Below, one piece after another: positions 1-8,179 of a stretch of 64,000 nt of DNA. The stretch's first letter is position 1. Every line of letters starts with the position of its first letter. The notes below the pieces were generated by a model. That model was not told the origin of the DNA. It made no database searches and was given only the letters and a program-made list of their open reading frames with translations. The translations under genes were made by a program, and so were the position numbers. Origin of the DNA: JAHIYG01 sp041306075 (GTDB lineage Archaea; Altiarchaeota; Altiarchaeia; IMC4; SCGC-AAA252-I15); NCBI GenBank assembly GCA_041306075.1, contig JBFYKH010000027.1, positions 1-64,000 of the forward strand. The letters are read 5' to 3'.

Positions 1-1
1 C

Positions 2-166
2 TATGAGGCCGGTGTTGGCCACCGAGTCGCTGTCGAACCGTACGCTGGTTTCCAGGGTGTCGGCCGCCCCGGAGATGCCGTCCCGTACCATGGACGGCGC
101 TATCAGGGATATTATCAAAACCGCCCCCGCCACGACGTACGCCGCGTTCCTGTTGTCTTCCCTCAT
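2..166 (-). CDS. Membrane-anchored or secreted protein, N-terminal fragment
   Basis: Only the first 55 codons are in the window; the frame runs off the left edge. The start MREDNRNAAYVVAGAVLII is followed by a hydrophobic stretch (about residues 8-24), then a polar segment, so this looks like a signal anchor of an exported or pilin-like protein. A TATA-like cttttaag on the reverse strand about 35 nt upstream of the ATG fits a very short leader. The opposite-strand reading is an uninterrupted but featureless frame. Function cannot be judged from the fragment. Confidence 0.5.
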   Translation of the reverse strand, partial: MREDNRNAAYVVAGAVLIISLIAPSMVRDGISGAADTLETSVRFDSDSVANTGLI

Positions 167-189
167 TTTGGTTTCAGATGATAGGGCAG

Positions 190-245
190 GACTAGCTTAA
201 AAGCGCGCCGTGATTGTGCGGCCGCCGGTTACGCGCTTAAATATG
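190..245. promoter_or_regulatory. Divergent promoter region
   Basis: Two TATA-like boxes lie back to back: cttttaag read leftward (about 197-205) and cttaaatat read rightward (about 234-242). About 26 nt from each falls just before the start codons of the left fragment and the thioredoxin-fold gene. The rightward box favours ATG 274 over ATG 256, because transcription would begin near 265. Confidence 0.45.
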
Positions 246-273
246 GGGGGGACTTATGGATACAGGGGTTCCC

Positions 274-1404
274 ATGGCTTTGGATGATAAGGCTGGCGCT
301 AAGGCGGGGAGGAAGCTGAGGAAGGCTCCCCGGGGGAAGCCGAATGCCGGGTCCCCGTCCGGCGTCTCGTCCAGGACTCTCGCTTACGCCGTCCTGGGGC
401 TGGCCGCAGTCTACCTGCTTTACGCGTACGATGGTTCCAGCGGGCTCCAAACCGATGCCGGCGGACCATCTTCGTCTGACGTTAAGTCGTCAGCCGGGGA
501 GGCGGCTGTCAGCGTCATCGTCCTGAATGACAAACGCTGCGGCGACTCCTGCAACGTATCAGGCATAATGCGCCAGCTCGGCAGGATGCTGCCTGACATG
601 ACCGTGCGGGAGCTCGACATAATGTCTAGGGACGGCCAGGCGCTTTTCAGGAATGCCGGGCTTCAGGTTCTACCCGCGATACTCTTCGACAGGAGCGTCA
701 AAGATGCGGCAGCCTACCCGCAGATTGCCCAGTACCTTGAGGCGTTCGGCGGCATGGGCAGCCTTAAAATCGGGGCGAACTGGGACCCTTACTGCGACCC
801 GTCTCCGGAGCACTGCGGTGAGGGCAGGTGCCTGGGCAGGCTCTCATGCAGGACCGAGACCCCGGGGGCCCTCGAGGCGTACGTGATGAGCGAGTGCCCG
901 TACGGCATCCAGGCCCTCAACTCGATGAGGGAGGTCCTGGCCGCCTTCAACGGGACGGTTGACTTCAGGGTGCATTACATAGGCGGCGTCGACAACGCCT
1001 CCGGCAAGCCCCTGTCACTCCACGGCGACACTGAGGTCGCGGAGGACATCCGGGGCGTGTGCGCGATGAAGCAGGACCCGGACGCCTACATGAGGTACGT
1101 CTGGTGCAGGAACCCCGATGTGAAGAGCCGGGAGTGGAGCAAGTGCGCGGCTGAAGCCGGGCTCGACATCGCGGCAATGGAGTCGTGCAGCGAGGGCGAC
1201 GAGGGCAGGAGGCTGCTCCTGGACGACTTCAGGTATGCGAGGCAGCTGAGGGTGCTCGGGAGCCCGACTTTCCTCGTAAACGGCAAATACATGTTCAACG
1301 CGGTCTCGGCCGCCGACATACAGGCCGGCATATGCGGGAAGAATCCGGGCCTGGCGGGCTGCGCCGCGAAGCTGAGCAACTCCACGGCCGCGAAGGCGAC
1401 CTGA
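274..1404 (+). CDS. DsbA/thioredoxin-fold membrane-anchored thiol oxidoreductase
   Basis: The protein has a basic N-terminus, one membrane segment (TLAYAVLGLAAVYLLYAY) and a large extracytoplasmic part. This part contains two thioredoxin-like regions. The first has CGDSC (NDKRCGDSCNVSGI). The second has YVMSECPYGIQALNSM and, near the end, the cis-proline signature GSPTFLVNGKYMFN typical of the DsbA/DsbG superfamily. The many cysteines between them (CDPSPEHCGEGRCLG) suggest extra disulfides. It probably forms or isomerises disulfide bonds in surface proteins; the S-layer and DUF3160 proteins of this window are cysteine-containing candidates. The start was chosen from the promoter position; ATG 256 is the alternative (six residues longer). 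The family is clear, the exact reaction is inferred. Confidence 0.75.
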   Translation: MALDDKAGAKAGRKLRKAPRGKPNAGSPSGVSSRTLAYAVLGLAAVYLLYAYDGSSGLQTDAGGPSSSDVKSSAGEAAVSVIVLNDKRCGDSCNVSGIMRQLGRMLPDMTVRELDIMSRDGQALFRNAGLQVLPAILFDRSVKDAAAYPQIAQYLEAFGGMGSLKIGANWDPYCDPSPEHCGEGRCLGRLSCRTETPGALEAYVMSECPYGIQALNSMREVLAAFNGTVDFRVHYIGGVDNASGKPLSLHGDTEVAEDIRGVCAMKQDPDAYMRYVWCRNPDVKSREWSKCAAEAGLDIAAMESCSEGDEGRRLLLDDFRYARQLRVLGSPTFLVNGKYMFNAVSAADIQAGICGKNPGLAGCAAKLSNSTAAKAT

Positions 1405-1478
1405 GGCTGACAGGCTTAGGCGGCTACCGAAACGTAACACCTGGTTTTTTATTGGAGGCCCCGTATATCTCTTCAACC

Positions 1479-1955
1479 ATGATATGCGAACTGTGCGGCA
1501 AGCCTGCGGTCGGCGGATACAGGATACGGCTGGAGGGGAGCGTTGTCTCCGCGTGCAGCGGCTGCGCAAGCCTCGGGGAGAGGGTTGAGGCCGTCCGCGA
1601 GGCGGCTGCGAAGCCTGCGAAGAAGCCTGTGGCGGCGCCTAAGGCCGAGGAGGCCGCGGCCGACGCCGGCTACGACGTCGTGGAGGGGTTCGGCGGCAGG
1701 GTGAAGTCGGCAAGGGAGAGGCTGAAGCTGAGCCAGAAGGATTTGGGCAGGCTCATCAACGAGCCCGAGTCCGTCATACACAGGGTCGAGCTTGAGAGGT
1801 ACGAGCCTGCGGAGGAGCTAGCCCATAAGCTCGAGCACAGGCTCGGCGTGAAGCTTCTCGTGAAGCATGAGGAGCCCCTCGAGACCAGGAGTCCGGGGGA
1901 GAACAAGGAGATAACATTGGGCGATATGCTGGTCGTCAGGAAGAGGATGAGGTGA
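1479..1955 (+). CDS. MBF1-like zinc-ribbon/HTH transcription factor
   Basis: A 158-residue protein of the archaeal multiprotein-bridging-factor 1 type. An N-terminal zinc ribbon has ligands C3, C6 (MICELCG) and a second CxxC pair (CSGC) near residue 28. After an Ala/Lys/Pro-rich linker comes an XRE-type helix-turn-helix (SARERLKLSQKDLGRLI, then ESVIHRVELERYEP), about residues 70-125. MBF1 proteins are proposed coactivators that bind TBP. The ATG was chosen because it begins the zinc ribbon and a T-rich TATA-like element (about 1445-1452) lies roughly 30 nt upstream. The stop codon overlaps the next gene by one base (TGATG), so the two are translationally coupled. Confidence 0.88.
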   Translation: MICELCGKPAVGGYRIRLEGSVVSACSGCASLGERVEAVREAAAKPAKKPVAAPKAEEAAADAGYDVVEGFGGRVKSARERLKLSQKDLGRLINEPESVIHRVELERYEPAEELAHKLEHRLGVKLLVKHEEPLETRSPGENKEITLGDMLVVRKRMR

Positions 1956-3415
1956 TGGACGGACTCGTAGCGTTGGTCGCGTTCTTCCTGGCAGTCGGCG
2001 TCCTCCTCGTCTGGGGGAAGGCGCAGCGGATGCTCGGCGTCTTCTATATGCTGCGCTCCAGCCTCGGCATCAGGTTCATCGACTGGGTCGCGGGATTATG
2101 CCCCGGCTTCTGGAGGTTCCTCGCGGACTATTCCGTGCTCCTGTCGTTCGGCGGCCTCGGGGCGTATTTCCTGTCCTCCAACAGGCAGTCGAGGGGGGCG
2201 TTGTACGGGGGCGTGCTCCTCTCGGGTGCTCTCCTGGCCTTGGCGTCAGCGCTCGCCGGCAGGTACGATTCAGCCCTCGCCTTCGCCGCCATGTCGCTCT
2301 CGGTCTGGTTCCTCATGGCGAGGCTTGGAAGCCCCATATTGGACGCCGTCCTGTCGATGTGCTACCTGACGCTCGCCTTCGCGCAGGCCTTCGACGCGTT
2401 CACGTCGGTGTTGTACGGCTTCTTCGGCCTCCCGGCCGTGATGGTGTACCTACTGTCCACCCACGGCATGAACATAGTCACGGCCAAGACGACACTCCCG
2501 GGCATATCGCCCATGTTGCCGAGCGAGAGGGGCGGGAGCATCGGCGTCGGATTCCCGGGATACGACCTCTTCGTGCCGTGGTGGCATGCGCTCATAGCGC
2601 TCTTCATAACCCTGGCGGCGCACGAGGGCGCGCACGGAATCATGATACGGGTCGCGAAGGTGCGGCTGAAGTCCACCGGCATCCTCACGCTACTGACGAT
2701 GCCCATCGGCGCCTTCGTGGAGCCGGACGAGGAGGAGCTGAAGGCGAGGCCTAGCGTGGACAGGATGAGGGTGTACACCGTCGGCTCCTTCGCTAACCTC
2801 ATCGTGGGGCTGGTGGCGGCGGCGGGGGTGTTCCTCCTCCTTTCTGTCTCGTCGTCCATCGTGTACTCCGACGGGATGAGGGTCGTGGGCTTCATGGACG
2901 GCTACCCCGCGGAGCACGTCCTCAGGGAGGGGACGGTGTTATACTCGGTTGACGGTGTATCCACCACTGGCCTGTCCGTGTACAGGAACGCCACCGGCGC
3001 CCGGAAACCCGGCGACGTCCTGTCCCTTGAGACGTCCGACGGCAGATTCGACGTCAAGCTCATGGAAAGCAGGGAGGAGCCGGGGAAGGCGTACATGGGC
3101 GTCTACCTCGCCGAGAACCTGAGGGTAAGGGGGGCCTGGGGGATGCTTGTATCCGTCGGCCTCCTGGCCTTCCTCCTGGAGAGCCTCGGCTGGGTGGCGT
3201 TCTTCAACATAAACATAGCGCTCGTCAACCTCCTGCCCATAGTCCCGTTCGACGGCGGCGGGATGTTCAGGGAGCTCCTGCAGGTGCCGAGCATGTCGGA
3301 GGCGGCGGTGAAGAGGTTCCTCTACGCCTCCGCGGCGGTGATGGGGGCCCTCTTCCTGGTGAACGTGATACCGCTCGTCAGAATCGTCTGGGGCTACCTC
3401 GTCAGCCTAGTGTGA
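1955..3415 (+). CDS. Site-2 protease family intramembrane metalloprotease (M50) with PDZ domain
   Basis: A polytopic membrane protein of about 486 residues. The zinc site HEGAH (HExxH) is at about residues 223-227 in a membrane segment, and the third ligand region NLLPIVPFDGGGMF lies near residue 430, as in site-2 proteases. A PDZ-like domain (residues about 300-375, VVGFMDGYPAEHVLREGTVL) separates them. Such enzymes cleave transmembrane substrates, for example membrane-held regulators. Membrane-anchored winged-helix proteins elsewhere in the window are conceivable substrates, but that is speculation. ATG 1955 overlaps the MBF1-like stop codon; GTG 1952 is an alternative. The 3' end overlaps the convergent elp3 gene by 14 nt. 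Confidence 0.85.
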   Translation: MDGLVALVAFFLAVGVLLVWGKAQRMLGVFYMLRSSLGIRFIDWVAGLCPGFWRFLADYSVLLSFGGLGAYFLSSNRQSRGALYGGVLLSGALLALASALAGRYDSALAFAAMSLSVWFLMARLGSPILDAVLSMCYLTLAFAQAFDAFTSVLYGFFGLPAVMVYLLSTHGMNIVTAKTTLPGISPMLPSERGGSIGVGFPGYDLFVPWWHALIALFITLAAHEGAHGIMIRVAKVRLKSTGILTLLTMPIGAFVEPDEEELKARPSVDRMRVYTVGSFANLIVGLVAAAGVFLLLSVSSSIVYSDGMRVVGFMDGYPAEHVLREGTVLYSVDGVSTTGLSVYRNATGARKPGDVLSLETSDGRFDVKLMESREEPGKAYMGVYLAENLRVRGAWGMLVSVGLLAFLLESLGWVAFFNINIALVNLLPIVPFDGGGMFRELLQVPSMSEAAVKRFLYASAAVMGALFLVNVIPLVRIVWGYLVSLV

Positions 3416-5057
3416 TGTTCATGTAGGGGCCGAGGCGGTCGTAGCCGAGGCGCCGGTAGTATTCCCTCACGCCCATCCCGGATATGACGTTCAGCTGCCG
3501 CATCCCGCATTCCTCGTAGGCTATGCGCTCAGCCTCCCGGACGAGCTCGGCACCGTATCCCCTGTGCTGCCACTCGTACTCCGGCTTCTCGCCGACCTCG
3601 AGCATGGGGCCGTACACGTGAAGCTCCCGTATCAGGGCGGTTTCCGAGGTCACCTCGGGCCGGAACGGCGCCCCGGGAATCCTGAGGCGGAGGAAGCCGA
3701 CGAGTATGTCGCGCCTGGTGTCCGAGAAGCTGAGGAACGTCTCCCGTCCGCCGCTGGACGCGTAGTCCTCCCGCACCATGTGTATGTCCTCGAGTTCCGG
3801 CTCCACCCCGTCCTTGAGGAATCTCCCCACCTCCCTGCAGCGTATGCACTTGCATTTTATCCCGCGCCTTGCGAGCTCGTCGTGGACGAGCTGGCCGAGG
3901 TTAGAGGACTTAATCCCCGCCTCCACGAGGTCGCTCGGGATGTCGCGCATGATTCGCATCGTCCTCACCCAGCGCGGCAGCTTCGCCTTCGCCCGGGCTA
4001 TCACGTCCACCGCCTCCTCCGTGGTGATGGGGGTGAATTCCCCCCGCCTGTAGCGCGCCGAATACTCCGTGCCCTCGATGACTATGCACGGATATATCTT
4101 TATCATGTCCGGCCGGAACCTCTCGTCGCCGAAGACTGTGTCGAACGCCTTCAGGTCCCGCTCCGGGTCGTTCCCGAGGAGCCCGGGCATCAGGTGGTAG
4201 CCGACTTTTATGCCTGAGTCCTTCAGCTCCCGGGTGGCGTCCGCGACGTCCTGGACCGTGTGGCCGCGGTCGATGAGCCGGTACACCTCGTCGTCCGGGT
4301 TCTGGACGCCTATCTCCACCCGCGTGACCCCGAAGTCGAGCATGAAATTTATCTGCTCCGCCCGCGCCCAGTCCGGCCGCGGCTCGAACGTTATGCCGAC
4401 GCAGCGGACGGCCGCCGTCTCGTTCGTCTCCTGGACGTCCTCCCTGTACCTGAACGTCCTGGCGGACGCCCTGTAGTCCTCGATGAACCTGCCTTCGCCG
4501 TCCGCTTTCAGCCTCAGGTGGTTCACCTGGAAGTCGTTCATGGCGCGGACGCACTCCTTCACGAACCAGTCCTGGTAGTCGAGGGTCTGCGCGGTGAGGG
4601 TGCCGCCCATGACTATCAGCTCCGCCTTGTCGACCGGGTGGCCTATGCTCTTGAGCTGGTGGAGCCTGAACGTCGTCTGAAGGTACGGGTCGAAGCCGTG
4701 CTGTATCGCCCGGCGGGTGGCGGGCTCCTTCCCGGTGTAGCTCTGCGGCACCTCCAGGTCCGGGCCGCCGGGGCAGTACCTGCACCTGCCGTGGGGGCAT
4801 TTGCTCGGCGCCGTCATGGCGGCGACGACTGCGACGCCGCTTATCGTCCTCGTCGGCTTCTTCTGGAGGAGGTGGATGACGAGTCGGCGCTCCTCCTCTG
4901 ACGCCGTCTTCAGGATGTCGCTGTTTCTGATGTACCGGTTCAGGCCAAGGGCCACCGACGCCACCCGTTTCCGCTCCTCGAGCTCCTGGCGGGAGGAGAC
5001 CGCACCCGACAGTATCTCCGCGATTATCCTGCGGTACTCCGGCGTCTCCTCGTCCAT
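3402..5057 (-). CDS. elp3: Elp3 tRNA uridine-34 carboxymethyltransferase (radical SAM + GNAT)
   Basis: About 551 residues, the usual length of archaeal Elp3. The radical SAM cluster CPHGRCRYC (CxxxxCxxC, about residues 87-95) is followed by the TIM-barrel part, a cysteine-containing zinc segment (CKCIRCREV) and a C-terminal GNAT acetyltransferase domain ending in EYYRRLGYDRLGPYMN. The enzyme uses acetyl-CoA and SAM chemistry to make cm5U at tRNA wobble uridines. ATG 5057 (MDEETPEYRR) was chosen over a TTG two codons upstream. A TATA-like ttatttta lies about 30 nt upstream. The gene stands alone, downstream of the 5S rRNA gene on the same strand. Confidence 0.95.
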   Translation of the reverse strand: MDEETPEYRRIIAEILSGAVSSRQELEERKRVASVALGLNRYIRNSDILKTASEEERRLVIHLLQKKPTRTISGVAVVAAMTAPSKCPHGRCRYCPGGPDLEVPQSYTGKEPATRRAIQHGFDPYLQTTFRLHQLKSIGHPVDKAELIVMGGTLTAQTLDYQDWFVKECVRAMNDFQVNHLRLKADGEGRFIEDYRASARTFRYREDVQETNETAAVRCVGITFEPRPDWARAEQINFMLDFGVTRVEIGVQNPDDEVYRLIDRGHTVQDVADATRELKDSGIKVGYHLMPGLLGNDPERDLKAFDTVFGDERFRPDMIKIYPCIVIEGTEYSARYRRGEFTPITTEEAVDVIARAKAKLPRWVRTMRIMRDIPSDLVEAGIKSSNLGQLVHDELARRGIKCKCIRCREVGRFLKDGVEPELEDIHMVREDYASSGGRETFLSFSDTRRDILVGFLRLRIPGAPFRPEVTSETALIRELHVYGPMLEVGEKPEYEWQHRGYGAELVREAERIAYEECGMRQLNVISGMGVREYYRRLGYDRLGPYMNITLG

Positions 5058-5121
5058 CAGCAAAGAATATGACTAGCCGGTAAAATAACCGGTATGTGAG
5101 GAATCGCGAGGTGGTGGTAGG

Positions 5122-5240
5122 TGGTCAACAGCGTCCGAGAGTTCCCGCAGCTGATGCAGTACAGTCTCCTTCGCTGGAGGTCTTAACTTCTGCGTTCGGA
5201 ACGAGTGCAGGTGGTGCCCCTCCGCTATGGCCGTTGACCG
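5122..5240 (-). rRNA. rrf: 5S ribosomal RNA
   Basis: Read on the reverse strand, this is a classical 5S rRNA. Terminal stem I pairs GGTCAAC (5' end, about 5239-5233) with GTTGACC (3' end, about 5129-5123). The universally conserved helix III/loop C region reads CGTTCCGAACGCAGAAGTTA, followed by AAGACCTCC. The remaining part, GCTGCGGGAACTCTCGGACGC, fits helices IV and V. Length is about 119 nt. A TATA-like cttttatag on the reverse strand (about 5261-5270) sits 26 nt upstream of the predicted 5' end. No 16S, 23S or tRNA gene is next to it, so it is a solitary 5S gene, as in several archaea with unlinked rRNA genes. Confidence 0.95.
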
Positions 5241-5275
5241 ACTATATAATAAGCAGGACCACTATAAAAGCACCT
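5241..5275. promoter_or_regulatory. Overlapping divergent promoters of 5S rRNA and phosphopantoate ligase gene
   Basis: Two TATA-like boxes occupy 35 bp. Read rightward, ctatataataag (about 5241-5251) predicts a start near 5272, four bases before the ligase ATG. Read leftward, cttttatagtgg (about 5261-5270) predicts a start near 5240, the 5' end of the 5S rRNA. The two promoters interlock, so transcription complexes could compete. Confidence 0.6.
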
Positions 5276-6022
5276 ATGTCCGTGCCCGTCAACCATCCCC
5301 GGAAGGCGTCCCTGGACGTGCGCCACAGGCTCACGGAAGGGCTTGGGGGGGGTATCGTGGCGCCGGCGGGGCTGATTGCGCACGGCCGCGGCGAGGCGTT
5401 CGACTACCTTCTGGGGGAGAGGACGCCGGTGGAGGCTGCGCGCGCCGAGCGGGCGGCGGCGGCGCTCCTGTTGGCGGCCAGGCGGCCGGTAGTCTGCGTG
5501 AACGGGAACGTGGCGGCCCTCTGCCCTAGGGAGGTCGTAGCCTTGGCCTCCGCCGTAGGCGCTGAAATCGAGGTCAACCTCTTCTACAGGAGCCTGGGGA
5601 GGGAGAGGCGGATTAGGAGGGTGCTCATGGATGCGGGAGCCAGGAGGGTCTGGGGCGTGGGCTCAAGGGGCAGGACCGTGCCGGGGCTCTCGTCCGAGAG
5701 GGCTCGCGCCGACAAGCCGACGGTGGAGGCCGACGTCGTCCTGGTCATGCTCGAGGACGGCGACAGGACCGAGTGCCTGAGGAGGATGGGCAAGAGGGTC
5801 GTCGCCGTAGACTTGAATCCGCTGTCGAGGACCGCGAGGAAGGCTTCGCTGACGATAGTCGACAACGTCGTGCGGGCGCTGCCGAGGATGACGGATTATG
5901 CGCGGGCGATGGGGGCGTGGGACCATGGCAGGCTCAAGGCAGCCTACAGGGGATTCGACAACAAGGCTAACCTGCGCCTGGCCGAATCCAGGATTAGGGG
6001 CGGATTCAGGCGCCGCCGATAA
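5276..6022 (+). CDS. 4-phosphopantoate--beta-alanine ligase
   Basis: A 248-residue archaeal phosphopantothenate synthetase (DUF137 family). Family blocks are plain: NHPRKASLDVRHRLTEGL, GIVAPAGLIAHGRGEAFDYL, PVVCVNGNVAAL, VNLFYRS, VLVMLEDGDRTECLRRMGK and VVAVDLNPLSRTA. It joins 4-phosphopantoate to beta-alanine with ATP in the archaeal coenzyme A pathway, which differs from the bacterial PanC/PanK order. The ATG (MSVPVNHP) was chosen because the family begins there and the TATA box ends about 24 nt upstream. An in-frame extension upstream would run through the 5S rRNA gene and is not real. Confidence 0.93.
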   Translation: MSVPVNHPRKASLDVRHRLTEGLGGGIVAPAGLIAHGRGEAFDYLLGERTPVEAARAERAAAALLLAARRPVVCVNGNVAALCPREVVALASAVGAEIEVNLFYRSLGRERRIRRVLMDAGARRVWGVGSRGRTVPGLSSERARADKPTVEADVVLVMLEDGDRTECLRRMGKRVVAVDLNPLSRTARKASLTIVDNVVRALPRMTDYARAMGAWDHGRLKAAYRGFDNKANLRLAESRIRGGFRRRR

Positions 6023-6027
6023 CGGGT

Positions 6028-6633
6028 TCAGTGCCGCTTCACAGAGTACTTTGACCCGCGTAGGAGGGCGTCGTAGTCCGGAGACACCTCGTTGCCTAGG
6101 AAGCGGTAGCTGATAGTCGTGGGCTTGTATTTCTCGGCGAACAGCCTGAGGGCGTCCGTGAGGGCGTCGGTGCCGGACTTGTCAGGCCTGCCCTCCATCG
6201 AATAGTAGAATAGGAGCCGTGACATGCCGCCTGTGTGGGTCGCCGTCATCGTCCACACGCCGTCCGGGGGGTACACGGAATCGTCCTCGTACTGCATGAG
6301 GTTCCGCCTTGACTCCAAGACGTCTTTCGCCCGTGCGCTGCCCGGGTCTTCGAGGAGTGCCTTCATGTCCGGGTCGTAGTGCGAGTCAATCCTCGGCTGC
6401 TTCAGGCCGAACCTGCCTATCAGCCACTCCCGCCTCTCCCTGAAAGCCTCCGGCCGGTCGTCCCCGTAAGTGTAGGTGACTAAGTCGAGGAACTGCTTTT
6501 CTTGGCTGCGTTCGCCGACGGCCCCGCCTTCTTTGGCGAGGGGGTTGACAGCCCGCAGGAACGGGTCCATGGGGGCCGGAAACGCCGGGAAGGCCTCCCG
6601 CTGGTCGTTCCGGCTACTGTCTTTCAGCGGCAT
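6028..6633 (-). CDS. Hypothetical protein
   Basis: A soluble 201-residue protein that I do not recognise. It is charged, has no signal peptide or membrane segment, and carries an aromatic/charged middle (SHYDPDMKALLEDP, YPPDGVWTMTATHTGGMSR). The end, YKPTTISYRFLGNEVSPDYD, looks like a compact alpha/beta fold. A reverse-strand TATA-like ttaaatag overlapping the stop codon of the upstream diphthine synthase gene is centred about 26 nt before the ATG, so it probably has its own leaderless transcript. It faces the CoA ligase gene tail to tail with a 5-nt gap. Confidence 0.7.
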   Translation of the reverse strand: MPLKDSSRNDQREAFPAFPAPMDPFLRAVNPLAKEGGAVGERSQEKQFLDLVTYTYGDDRPEAFRERREWLIGRFGLKQPRIDSHYDPDMKALLEDPGSARAKDVLESRRNLMQYEDDSVYPPDGVWTMTATHTGGMSRLLFYYSMEGRPDKSGTDALTDALRLFAEKYKPTTISYRFLGNEVSPDYDALLRGSKYSVKRH

Positions 6634-6656
6634 TTGTATATTACGGGGCGGGTCCG

Positions 6657-7427
6657 CTATTTAACCGTCCATCTGGCGAGCATCTCCTCCTCAAGGTAGT
6701 GGAGTCTGCCCGGGACTATCAGTGTCTGAGGTGGGCCTCCGAAATCCTCCAAGGCCAGTTTCGCCGCCGGCCCGCACCTTATGAGCGCGTCTTCCCCGCC
6801 GAGGCGGGCGGCTCCCACGCAGAGCGTTTCAGCGTCGAATACGCCCTGTTTCTTCCCGGCCTCCATCCGCTCAAGGAGGAGTATGGCCTCCGGCGCTGTC
6901 ATGTGCCGATTCTCCTCGGCCTTCACGTCGAGGAGGCATAGTGTGTGGAGGCCCCTGGCCTTGTTCTCGGCGAGGTAGTCGTAGGGGCTGGCGGGGAAGT
7001 ACGTCCCCTCGGGGTACGCTATCGTCACCGTCCTGCCGAACTTGTAGAGTTGGAGGCCTGTTTCGGCGACCGCCGACTGGATGGACGACGAGTGTATCAC
7101 CCTCGCCTTGAAGCCCGCCTTCACGGCCCGGAGTATGAGGTCCGAGTGTGTGGTGGCGGCGAGCGGGTCACCGAGGACGAGGAGGGCTGCGGCGCCGCCC
7201 TTGAGGACGTTGTCTTCCGGACGTTCCTCTAGGTCCTTCCGCGAGAGGTGGACTATCTCCTTGCCGGCGAGCCTGGACAGCTCCTTGAGGCTGCCGTTGA
7301 AAAAGCTGGTGTAGGATTCGAAGTAAACCCTATCCGCATCCTTCAGGGCCTGAAGCCCCTTGAGGCTCAGGTCCCCCTCGTCATGGAGGCCGAGGCCTAT
7401 GAGCCACAGCGTTTTCCCATTTTTCAT
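6657..7427 (-). CDS. dphB: Diphthine synthase
   Basis: A 256-residue SAM-dependent methyltransferase of the tetrapyrrole-methylase fold. Recognisable blocks: LWLIGLGLHDEGDLSLKGLQ at the N-terminus, VYFESYTS, the glycine-rich ALLVLGDPLAATTHSDLILR, VIHSSSIQSAVAETGLQLYK and IPGRLHYLEEEML-type C-terminus. It methylates the modified histidine of elongation factor 2 during diphthamide synthesis. The length is normal. A TATA-like ctataaatag is centred about 28 nt upstream, consistent with a leaderless transcript. The neighbour across the intergenic region is a divergent small unknown gene. Confidence 0.95.
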   Translation of the reverse strand: MKNGKTLWLIGLGLHDEGDLSLKGLQALKDADRVYFESYTSFFNGSLKELSRLAGKEIVHLSRKDLEERPEDNVLKGGAAALLVLGDPLAATTHSDLILRAVKAGFKARVIHSSSIQSAVAETGLQLYKFGRTVTIAYPEGTYFPASPYDYLAENKARGLHTLCLLDVKAEENRHMTAPEAILLLERMEAGKKQGVFDAETLCVGAARLGGEDALIRCGPAAKLALEDFGGPPQTLIVPGRLHYLEEEMLARWTVK

Positions 7428-7507
7428 CCTGGTGTTAGGTATGTAAGCGGTCGCTATTTATAGTCATGCGGCAAAGTGGTAAGACATGTTTTTTTCTGCG
7501 GTGGCTT

Positions 7508-7861
7508 ATGGCGTTTGAAGTCGTCGTCGAGAGGGTGGCGTACGTCAGGGACGTGCCGTTGGAGCTGACAGTGAAGGCCTTGGAGTGCGGGGTCTTGCGC
7601 AGGGGCTCGGTTGTTGGCCTGGACGTTAGGCCGGCCCAGGAGCCGGGCAGGCCTGTCTCCCTGGAGGTCATGCTGGACGACGACAGGCAGGCGGAGCTCA
7701 TTAGGCCAGGTCTGACGCTGCCTGTCGAGGAGGGCTCCGGGACGCTCAGGCTCTCCGGCGATTGGGGGCTGTACATGCCCAGGGACGCTTCACCCGCGCC
7801 AGGAGAGGCCGACGTGGACTTCGGCGGCTCAAGGAGGAGGCCGACGCCGCAGGCGCTCTGA
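7508..7861 (+). CDS. Hypothetical small protein
   Basis: A 117-residue acidic protein without membrane segments. It begins MAFEVVVERVAYVRDVPLEL and has several beta-strand-like stretches (GSVVGLDVRP, PVSLEVMLDD, GTLRLSGDWGLYMP), so a small beta-rich fold is likely. The C-terminal 25 residues look disordered. ATG 7508 was chosen; ATG 7466 would add 14 residues with unusual composition (CFFLRW). The promoter region is shared with divergent dphB. I do not recognise the family. Confidence 0.6.
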   Translation: MAFEVVVERVAYVRDVPLELTVKALECGVLRRGSVVGLDVRPAQEPGRPVSLEVMLDDDRQAELIRPGLTLPVEEGSGTLRLSGDWGLYMPRDASPAPGEADVDFGGSRRRPTPQAL

Positions 7862-8112
7862 AAGGGCCTATAGTTGATGGAACGCCGCCTTGTCGTTTTT
7901 CGTGAATGGTCGGATATTCGACTTCGTGCCGAATTTATCGGCAGGCAGCGCTGCGGATTCTGAGGCTGTGCACATCACCATTTCGTTGTGGTTCCTGGCA
8001 GATCTGTTTTTGGGTTCCTGTGGGGGTTGGCGTGCGACCTTGCCAGCAGGTAGAGTCTTGTCCATTTTAGGGTTATGGGTGGGGGCTATAGGAACTAAAG
8101 GTATGTGGAAAC
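7862..8112. other. Intergenic region without a supported gene
   Basis: About 250 bp separate the unknown small gene from the terminator of the S-layer gene. Short open frames exist on both strands (85 and 99 codons), but neither has a convincing promoter, RBS or protein character, and the reverse one would begin inside the terminator hairpin. I see no tRNA or clear guide RNA fold. A short palindrome gcagcgctgc lies near 7946. Confidence 0.35.
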
Positions 8113-8120
8113 ATGGTTTG

Positions 8121-8167
8121 ATTAAAATAAAAAGAAAAAGGGTTTGAACCCCCTTTCGGGGGTTCAA
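8121..8167 (-). terminator. Stem-loop plus T-tract terminator of the S-layer gene
   Basis: On the reverse strand, just after the S-layer stop, a perfect 10-bp inverted repeat (ttgaaccccc / gggggttcaa, 4-nt loop) is followed by a T-rich run (tttttctttttattttaat). This is an unusually bacterial-looking intrinsic terminator for an archaeon and fits a very strongly transcribed gene. Confidence 0.75.
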
Positions 8168-8179
8168 GGCTCGTCAGTC

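Noticed and set aside
5096..5275. N-terminal extension of the phosphopantoate ligase
   Set aside because: It runs through the 5S rRNA gene on the other strand and the family starts at MSVPVNHP.
7868..8167. Reverse-strand 99-codon frame next to the S-layer terminator
   Set aside because: Its start lies in the terminator hairpin and the composition is not protein-like.
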